Positions 58,722 to 64,000 of a stretch of 64,000 nt of DNA are shown here, in pieces (positions within the stretch are counted from its first letter, which is position 1; each line of letters opens with the position of its first letter). The notes below the pieces were generated by a model that saw only the letters and a list, made by a program, of their open reading frames with translations, ran no database searches and was not told the origin of the DNA. Source of the stretch: an uncultured Gemmiger sp. (lineage in GTDB: Bacteria > Bacillota > Clostridia > Oscillospirales > Ruminococcaceae); assembly GCA_944388175.1 (NCBI GenBank), contig CALXHR010000001.1, forward strand, positions 310,001 to 374,000, in the 5' to 3' direction. The translations under genes and the position numbers were made by a program.

Positions 58722-59480
58722 ATGGAAAAGATCAAGTTCGTGATGACCGATACAGGGGCGCAGGTCTCGGCGGCATGCCGCCAGGCGCTGGAAGCCAAGG
58801 GCGTTGCGGTGACCGTGTGCGAGAAAAACGGCGGCAAAGCGCTGGACACGCTGCTGGAAGTGCACCCGCAGGCCGTGCTGCTGGACGCCTTTATGCCGGA
58901 CCTGGACGCCATCACGGTCAAGCAGCGCTACGAAGCCCAGAACACCAGCGGCACCCGCACGACCTTTTTTGTGACCGGCGCGTTCCAGAGCGAGGAGATC
59001 GAGCAGGAACTGCTCGACAACGGGTTTTCGTTTTTCTTCGTCAAGCCGTTCGACGAAAGCGTACTTGTCAACCGTGTGTTCAAGGCCGCGGGCGGCAGCA
59101 ACCGGCCGCAGGCGGATTCGCTGGATTCCGACGAGTTGACGGTGACCGAGATTCTGCACCAGATCGGCGTGCCGGCGCACATTAAAGGGTACCAGTTCCT
59201 GCGCGACGCCATTTTGCTGACGACGGAGGACCACGGTTACATCAACGCCGTGACCAAGCGCCTGTACCCGGAGATCGCCAAGCGCAACGGCACCACGGCC
59301 AGCCGGGTGGAGCGCGCCATCCGCCATGCCATTGAAGTCGCCTGGGACCGCGGCGACGTCGACACGCTGAACAGCTATTTCGGCTATACCATCCACAACC
59401 TGCGCGGCAAACCCACCAACAGCGAGTTTATCGCCATGATCGCCGACAAGATCCGCCTGGACAAAAAACGCCGCGCCTGA
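58722..59480 (+). CDS. spo0A: Sporulation master regulator Spo0A
   Basis: A 252-residue Spo0A. The C-terminal DNA-binding domain is clear: [34 protein letters not shown] (recognition helix) and [18 protein letters not shown]. The receiver retains the phospho-acceptor Asp55 in [10 protein letters not shown], the Thr in FVTGAF and Lys in VKPFD. The acidic metal pocket, Asp-Asp in Bacillus, reads Thr-Asp-Thr, with only Asp10 kept. The ATG at 58722 is 8 bases after TGGAGGA; another ATG 6 bases earlier is too close. A 0A box upstream suggests autoregulation. Confidence 0.96.
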   Translation: MEKIKFVMTDTGAQVSAACRQALEAKGVAVTVCEKNGGKALDTLLEVHPQAVLLDAFMPDLDAITVKQRYEAQNTSGTRTTFFVTGAFQSEEIEQELLDNGFSFFFVKPFDESVLVNRVFKAAGGSNRPQADSLDSDELTVTEILHQIGVPAHIKGYQFLRDAILLTTEDHGYINAVTKRLYPEIAKRNGTTASRVERAIRHAIEVAWDRGDVDTLNSYFGYTIHNLRGKPTNSEFIAMIADKIRLDKKRRA

Positions 59481-59504
59481 CTTGTACCAAACCGTTCCCC
59501 CCTG

Positions 59505-59540
59505 CCCCGGGCTGCCTGCACAGGCAGCCCGGGGCTTTTT
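59505..59540 (+). terminator. spo0A terminator
   Basis: CCCCGGGCTGCCTG (59505-59518) pairs with 59521-59534, followed by CTTTTT. Strong intrinsic terminator. Confidence 0.92.
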
Positions 59541-59561
59541 GCCGCGCCGCCCGCCGGGCGA

Positions 59562-59590
59562 TTGCAAAGAGCCCCGTTCGGTGGTATGAT
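59562..59590 (+). promoter_or_regulatory. Promoter of the UDG-helicase operon
   Basis: TTGCAA (59562-59567), 17 bases, TATGAT (59585-59590) with TG at the extended -10 position. Confidence 0.75.
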
Positions 59591-59637
59591 AAGGGCAGGA
59601 CCAACGATTGTATTGAAGCAAAGGCAAGGTGACTACC

Positions 59638-60204
59638 ATGGACCTGGCAACCTTACAACAGCAATGCCTGGCCTGCCGCCGCTGCGGCTTGTGCGAAACG
59701 CGCACGCATGTGGTGTTTGGGCAGGGCGTGCCGGACGCCGAAGTGATGTTTGTGGGCGAGGGCCCCGGCGCCAACGAGGACGCGCAGGGCCAGCCCTTTG
59801 TGGGGCGCAGCGGCCAGCTGCTGGACCATTACCTGGAAGCCGTGGACCTGGACCGCAAGACCAACGTGTACATTGCCAACGTGGTAAAATGCCGCCCGCC
59901 GCAAAACCGCGACCCCCTGCCTGAAGAAGCCGACGCCTGCCTGCCGTGGCTGCGCCAGCAGTTCCAGTTGCTGCGGCCCAAGATCGTCGTATGCCTGGGG
60001 CGCGTGGCCGCCCAGCAGCTGATCGCGCCGGGGTTTTCGGTCTCGCGCGATCACGGTAAGTTTTTTGACAAGCACGGCACACTGTTTATGGCCACCTACC
60101 ACCCGGCGGCGCTGCTGCGGTCGCCGGCCAGCAAACCGGTGGCGTTTGGCGATTTTGTGGCCCTGCGCGAAAAGATCGCCCAGATGTGCGAGCATACCTA
60201 TTGA
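59638..60204 (+). CDS. Family 4 uracil-DNA glycosylase (iron-sulfur)
   Basis: A 188-residue UDG that removes uracil from DNA arising by cytosine deamination. The 4Fe-4S ligands Cys13, Cys16, Cys85 and Cys101 are all in place (LACRRC, VVKCRPP, DACLPWL). The active-site motif GEGPGANEDAQGQPFVG and the C-terminal TYHPAALLR (His loop) are typical of family 4. The ATG at 59638 follows AAGGTG; a GTG 9 bases upstream is the alternative. It is followed after 25 bases by a nuclease-helicase gene, suggesting a DNA repair operon. Confidence 0.93.
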   Translation: MDLATLQQQCLACRRCGLCETRTHVVFGQGVPDAEVMFVGEGPGANEDAQGQPFVGRSGQLLDHYLEAVDLDRKTNVYIANVVKCRPPQNRDPLPEEADACLPWLRQQFQLLRPKIVVCLGRVAAQQLIAPGFSVSRDHGKFFDKHGTLFMATYHPAALLRSPASKPVAFGDFVALREKIAQMCEHTY

Positions 60205-60229
60205 TTTTTTATAAAAGGAGTGGACCGCC

Positions 60230-62605
60230 ATGCAGCCGGCATCTTTGGCATTGACACTGCCCATCCGGCGGCTGGCGGAATTTTTGCTGCGCCGCGGCAG
60301 CATCGACGCCCGGTTTACCGGGTTTGACCGCGCCAACGAGGGCGCGCGCCTGCACCGCAAACTGCAGCGCGCCGCCGTGCGGGAATTTCCCGATTACGCC
60401 GCCGAAGTCGCTTTGCGGCAGCGGTACGACTGCGACGGCGTCGCTTTCACGCTGGAGGGCCGGGCCGACGGCATCTATACCGCGCCCGACGGCGCTGTGA
60501 CGGTGGATGAGATCAAGACGACGCTGCTGCCGCCCGAAGAGATCACCGGCACGCAGAGCCCCGAGCACTGGGCGCAGGCCAAGGTGTATGCCGCCATCTA
60601 TGCCCGGCAGCAGGGCCTGGCGCGCGTGGCCGTGCGGCTGACCTATTACCAGGTCGACGAAGAACAGGCGTACTATTTTACCGAACCCTTTGACACCGAA
60701 ACGCTGGACGCCTTTGTGCGGGAGCTGCTGGCGCAGTACGCCCCCTGGGCCAAACGCGCCGCGCAGTGGCGGCAGGCGCGCGTGGCCGCGCTGGAGGACC
60801 TGCCCTTCCCCTTTGCAAGCTACCGCGCGGGGCAGCGCGCCATGATCGGCGCGGTGTACAAGACCTGCCGCGAAGGCGGCCAACTGCTGTGCCAGGCGCC
60901 GACGGGCATCGGCAAGACGATGAGCGTGCTCTACCCTGCCCTGAAAGCGCTGGGCGAAGGCGGGCCGGTGTTTTACCTGACGGCCCGCGGCACCACCCGC
61001 GCCGCCGCCGAAAACGCTCTGGATGTGCTGCGCGGCAGTGCCCCGGCGCTGCCGCTGCGCAGCGTGACGCTGACAGCGCGGGATAAAATCTGCCTGCAGG
61101 ACGTGCGCGAATGCACGCCGGAAGCCTGCCCCTACGCCGACGGCTACTACGACCGCATCAAGGACGCTTTGTGGCAGGCGCTGGACACCCCGGCGCTAAC
61201 CCCCGACGTGTTGCAGGCGCTGGCGCGGCAGCACCGCGTCTGCCCGTTTGAGCTGGGGTTGGATTTGAGTTTGTGGTGCGATGTGGTGATCGGCGATTAC
61301 AACTACCTGTTTGACCCCGTCGTGCATCTGGCGCGCTTTTTTGAGGGGCGCGGGGATTACCTGTTCCTCATTGACGAAGCGCACAACCTGCCGGGCCGCG
61401 CGCGCGACATGCACAGCACCGCGCTGCGCAAAAGCGCGTTTCTGGACGCCAAAAAGCGGCTGGGCAAAGGCAAAAGCAGCCTGAAAAACGCATTGCAAAC
61501 CGTCAACGCGCTGTTTTTGAACTGGCGGCGCCGCTGCGAGGAAGCCGGCGGCGACGCCCGCTTTGGCAAGACTTTTTTTGAAGAGACCCGTGCCGAGGAA
61601 CTGGACCGCGCCCTGACCCGCCTGTGCGAGCCACTGCAGCGCTGGCTGGACGAGCACCGCGCCCCCGGCGAGACGCACGACGCGCTGCTGCAGCTGTACT
61701 TTGATGTGCGCGCCTGGCTGCGCGTGGCCGACACCTTTGACGACCACTTTGTGTTGCAGGTCAGCACCCACGGCAGCGAGGTGCGCGCCGCCATGCTGTG
61801 CCTGGACCCCAGCGCCTTTTTGGCCCGCGATTTTGCCAAGGGGCGCGCGGCGGTGCTCTTCAGCGCCACGCTGACGCCGGCCGGGTATTACCGCGACCTG
61901 TGCGGCGTGCCCGACGCCCATGCCGTGGCACTGCGCAGCCCGTTCCCGCAAGGCAACCTGGGGCTGTGGTGCGCCGGGCAGGTAAGCACCCGCTACAAGG
62001 ACCGCGCGGCCAGCGTGGCGCCGGTCAGCGACCTGATCGCCTGCCTGGCGGCGGGCAAAACCGGCAACTACCTGGTGTTTTTCCCCAGTTACAGCTACCT
62101 GCAAACGGTGTGGGAGGATTTTACCGCCCGTTACCCGGGCCTTGCCGCGCTGCGGCAGGAGACCGCCATGGACGAAACGCAGCGCGCGGCGTTTCTGGCG
62201 CGCTTTGCCCCCGGCAGCACCCAGACGCTGGTGGGCTTTGCAGTGCTGGGCGGCGTGTTTGGCGAGGGCGTGGACCTCGCCGGCGACCGGTTGATCGGCG
62301 TGGCGGTGGTCGGGCCGGGGCTGCCCCAGGTAGGCCCGCGCCAGGAACAGCTGCGCGAACACTTTGAGAAAACGCGCGGTTCCGGCTTTGACTATGCGTA
62401 CCGCTTCCCCGGTATGAACAAAGTCTTGCAGGCCGCGGGGCGGGTGATCCGCACGCCGCAGGACAAAGGCGTGGTGCTGCTGATCGACGACCGCTTTACC
62501 GCACCCGAAAACCGCCGCCTGATGCCGCCGCACTGGGACCACCTGCGCACCGTGTACGACACGGAACGCTTCCGCGCGGAGTTGGCCGCTTTCTGGGCCG
62601 AATGA
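60230..62605 (+). CDS. XPD/DinG-type DNA helicase with N-terminal PD-(D/E)XK nuclease-like domain
   Basis: A 791-residue superfamily 2 helicase. Residues about 60-150 resemble a PD-(D/E)XK nuclease of the Cas4/RecB type (EGRADGIYTA...VDEIKTT). The helicase core has Walker A APTGIGKTMS, DEAH as LIDEAHNLPGRA, VLFSATLTP, and motif VI QAAGRVIRTPQDKG. Four cysteines around residues 288-345 (KICLQDVREC, EACPY, RVCPFE) fit the XPD-type 4Fe-4S domain. Such proteins unwind DNA 5'-3' and act in repair. AAAAGGAG precedes the ATG. It forms an operon with the upstream UDG. Confidence 0.93.
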   Translation: MQPASLALTLPIRRLAEFLLRRGSIDARFTGFDRANEGARLHRKLQRAAVREFPDYAAEVALRQRYDCDGVAFTLEGRADGIYTAPDGAVTVDEIKTTLLPPEEITGTQSPEHWAQAKVYAAIYARQQGLARVAVRLTYYQVDEEQAYYFTEPFDTETLDAFVRELLAQYAPWAKRAAQWRQARVAALEDLPFPFASYRAGQRAMIGAVYKTCREGGQLLCQAPTGIGKTMSVLYPALKALGEGGPVFYLTARGTTRAAAENALDVLRGSAPALPLRSVTLTARDKICLQDVRECTPEACPYADGYYDRIKDALWQALDTPALTPDVLQALARQHRVCPFELGLDLSLWCDVVIGDYNYLFDPVVHLARFFEGRGDYLFLIDEAHNLPGRARDMHSTALRKSAFLDAKKRLGKGKSSLKNALQTVNALFLNWRRRCEEAGGDARFGKTFFEETRAEELDRALTRLCEPLQRWLDEHRAPGETHDALLQLYFDVRAWLRVADTFDDHFVLQVSTHGSEVRAAMLCLDPSAFLARDFAKGRAAVLFSATLTPAGYYRDLCGVPDAHAVALRSPFPQGNLGLWCAGQVSTRYKDRAASVAPVSDLIACLAAGKTGNYLVFFPSYSYLQTVWEDFTARYPGLAALRQETAMDETQRAAFLARFAPGSTQTLVGFAVLGGVFGEGVDLAGDRLIGVAVVGPGLPQVGPRQEQLREHFEKTRGSGFDYAYRFPGMNKVLQAAGRVIRTPQDKGVVLLIDDRFTAPENRRLMPPHWDHLRTVYDTERFRAELAAFWAE

Positions 62606-62630
62606 CCGCTTTTGTCCCGCATGTACAACA

Positions 62631-62656
62631 ACCGCCCTGCCGAAAGGCAGGGCGGT
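62631..62656 (+). terminator. Terminator after the helicase gene
   Basis: An 11-bp perfect stem ACCGCCCTGCC/GGCAGGGCGGT with a GAAA tetraloop. The following T-run is weak (TTGCGTTGG), so termination may be partial. Confidence 0.7.
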
Positions 62657-62673
62657 TTGCGTTGGTTGATACG

Positions 62674-62692
62674 CCACAAGCCCGGCTTGTGG
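62674..62692. repeat. 9-bp inverted repeat with a single-base centre
   Basis: CCACAAGCC (62674-62682) and GGCTTGTGG (62684-62692) flank one C. The near-zero spacing is typical of a protein-binding palindrome rather than of an RNA hairpin. It lies between the helicase terminator and the foreign-looking kinase gene. The rest of 62693-62840 shows nothing I can support. Confidence 0.5.
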
Positions 62693-62847
62693 GCGAGCCA
62701 TAGCATAAGTGTTGATCGGGCAAAAAAAGAATTCCCTTTTGCTATCATGAGTGCAGATAAACCTGCCCCCAAATGACCGCCTGCCCCGTATATCCAGATG
62801 GCAGGAACCCCAGCGAAAAATCAGGCATTTCCACACTCTTGGAATTG

Positions 62848-62856
62848 TGGTAAAAT
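62848..62856 (+). promoter_or_regulatory. Extended -10 promoter of the P-loop kinase gene
   Basis: TGG followed by TAAAAT (62851-62856); -35 weak (TTTCCA at 62828). The leader to the ATG at 62900 is about 37 bases. Confidence 0.5.
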
Positions 62857-62899
62857 GACAAGTACAGCGTGACGAACCGGAAATTTGCAGGAGTGCGTG

Positions 62900-63394
62900 A
62901 TGAAAACCTTATACATGATCGGCGGCACTATGGGGGTTGGAAAAACGACCGTATGCCAGCAACTCAAACGAAATTTGCCGAATAGCGTATTTCTTGACGG
63001 AGATTGGTGCTGGGACGCCAGCCCCTTCCAGGTAACCGATGAAACCAAATCCATGGTGATCGACAACATCTGCTATTTGTTAAACAACTTTTTAAAATGT
63101 TCCGCCTATGAAAACATCATTTTCTGCTGGGTTATGCATGAGCAGAGCATTATCCATTCCATTCTTGAAAAGCTGGATACAAAGAATTGTGCCGTGAACT
63201 GCATCTCTCTTATTGCAAACGAGAAGAGCCTGCGGGACAGATTGTCAAACGATATTGCACGAGGGGTTCGCACTGCGGATGTCATGGAAAGAAGCGTTGC
63301 AAGAATCCCCCTCTATCAGGCGCTCGACACCGTTAAAATTGATACCAGCAAAAAAACGGTGGCCATGATTGTCGATGAAATCAAGCAGCTGTGA
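62900..63394 (+). CDS. P-loop nucleotide kinase-like ATPase, probably acquired
   Basis: A 164-residue small AAA/kinase-like protein. Walker A is visible as GGTMGVGKTTVCQQL at the N-terminus, followed by FLDGDWCWDASPF (substrate/Walker-like Asp) and an Arg-containing lid (EKSLRDRLSNDI). Substrate unknown; relatives include small nucleoside or antibiotic kinases. CAGGAG precedes the ATG. Base composition and codon use are visibly more AT-rich than all neighbours (many Lys AAA, Ile ATT, Asn AAT codons), suggesting recent horizontal transfer. It has its own promoter and terminator. Confidence 0.82.
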   Translation: MKTLYMIGGTMGVGKTTVCQQLKRNLPNSVFLDGDWCWDASPFQVTDETKSMVIDNICYLLNNFLKCSAYENIIFCWVMHEQSIIHSILEKLDTKNCAVNCISLIANEKSLRDRLSNDIARGVRTADVMERSVARIPLYQALDTVKIDTSKKTVAMIVDEIKQL

Positions 63395-63410
63395 TATTGA
63401 CGACACCCTA

Positions 63411-63442
63411 AGCGGCGCCACATGCGGTTGGCGTCGCTTTTT
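63411..63442 (+). terminator. Terminator of the P-loop kinase gene
   Basis: AGCGGCGCCA (63411-63420) pairs with TGGCGTCGCT (63429-63438), one G-U pair, followed by TTTT. Confidence 0.88.
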
Positions 63443-63469
63443 GTGCGCATTTAGGCGCGGCGGGGATGT

Positions 63470-63495
63470 GGCCCCCTATGGGGCCGTTGTTTTTC
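63470..63495 (+). terminator. Second hairpin with T-run
   Basis: GGCCCC (63470-63475), loop CTAT, GGGGCC (63480-63485), followed by GTTGTTTTT. A back-up rightward terminator before the convergent U32 gene. Confidence 0.65.
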
Positions 63496-63514
63496 CCCGT
63501 TCCCCGCAGGGGGG

Positions 63515-64000
63515 TTATGCTTCCGGTTCCTGCTTGCGCATACGCAGCAGGCTGCAGGGCATCAGCGGCGTCTCGCAGGGGATGGTGTAGCGCATCATGG
63601 GGTGCGGCGTGGCATCCACGCGCTGGCCGTCCTCGTTTTCGATCCAGGCCGGGGTCAGCGTGACGGTGGCGCCGTCGGGCTGCAGCACTTCCAGCGTGTC
63701 CCCCACCGCAAATTTGCCGCGCTGCGTGCAGTGGGCGACGCCGTCGGCCCAATCGTCGACGGTGCCGATGAAATCCCACCGGCGCACGTAGGTGTGGCTG
63801 GGGGTCTGCAGCGCCTGCTCTTTGCCAAAATAGAACCCCGGCGAATAGTGGCGGTGGCTGGTACGGTCCAGTTCCTCAATGACGTCGGGCGGCAGGCGGA
63901 AATCGTCGTTAAACGGGTCGCGCAGGTAGGTATCCAGCGCGCGGCGGTAGGCGCTGGTGACCGACGCGACATAGTAAAACGTCTTGGCGCGCCCCTCGAT
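63515..64000 (-). CDS. Peptidase U32 family protein, C-terminal part (5' end beyond the window)
   Basis: The frame is open from the right edge to the stop at 63515, giving the last 161 residues. The segment IEGRAKTFYYVASVTSAYRR at the edge and the downstream HRHYSPGFYFGKEQ are typical of the U32 (collagenase-like, YrrO/YhbU/RlhA) family. The final part is the small beta-rich U32 C-terminal domain (VGDTLEVLQPDGATVTL). U32 proteins include peptidases and tRNA/rRNA hydroxylation factors such as TrhP and RlhA, so the name peptidase is conventional. The catalytic region lies outside the window. Confidence 0.9.
   Translation of the reverse strand: MEGRAKTFYYVASVTSAYRRALDTYLRDPFNDDFRLPPDVIEELDRTSHRHYSPGFYFGKEQALQTPSHTYVRRWDFIGTVDDWADGVAHCTQRGKFAVGDTLEVLQPDGATVTLTPAWIENEDGQRVDATPHPMMRYTIPCETPLMPCSLLRMRKQEPEA

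Overview
The window is GC-rich Firmicutes DNA. Gene content and order point to the class Clostridia, most plausibly an Oscillospiraceae (Ruminococcaceae) gut anaerobe of the Gemmiger/Subdoligranulum/Faecalibacterium type. The supporting evidence is a dgt-dnaG-sigA macromolecular-synthesis cluster, a mazG-HU-yabO-yabP-yabQ-divIC-S1 cluster like the Bacillus yabN-yabR region, a recJ-relA-dtd-MBL-hemZ cluster, cdaA-cdaR, and a spoIVB-spo0A pair. Genus is inference from synteny and composition. There is no rRNA operon, CRISPR array, transposase or phage module.

Layout. 1-525 is a regulatory region: a strong leftward promoter fires off the left edge (the start Met-Pro would fit rpsL) and a rightward promoter drives a secreted alanine-rich repeat protein (526-1146). 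Leftward come pepF, an ArsC-family protein, rpoC and rpoB, the last with its own promoter and structured leader. After a GNAT gene, a leftward block carries rpmE, a YigZ protein, dgt, dnaG and sigA, then tRNA-Gly. A leftward operon at 18025-23545 encodes a PHP phosphoesterase, a TSCPD protein, an FkbH-type HAD/GNAT protein, an SGNH-type protein and an MBOAT acyltransferase; this looks like a cell-surface acylation pathway without a visible carrier protein. A LysR gene is divergent from a candidate small RNA and a CPBP-tadA-SDR-GNAT operon. The sporulation/division yab cluster follows, then the long leftward series ispDF-cdaA-cdaR-FAD oxidoreductase-xpaC-recJ-relA-dtd-MBL-hemZ-nucleoside kinase (33356-47426). 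That series holds c-di-AMP and (p)ppGpp enzymes within about 10 kb.

Right part. A tRNA Asp-Thr-Trp cluster precedes a LytTR response regulator and a GHKL kinase that has no membrane sensor. These are followed by a classical LytTR operator and two tandemly duplicated pairs of ABC exporters (49555-57100). This cassette sits directly upstream of spoIVB and spo0A. Then come a family-4 uracil-DNA glycosylase with a nuclease-helicase fusion, a lower-GC P-loop kinase of probable foreign origin, and the 3' part of a peptidase U32 gene.

The best candidates for undescribed biology are the LytTR/GHKL-controlled duplicated exporter cassette (48077-57170) and the FkbH/SGNH/MBOAT operon (18025-22613). Promoters were recognised by eye from -35/-10 spacing and terminators from stem plus T-run; none was computed.
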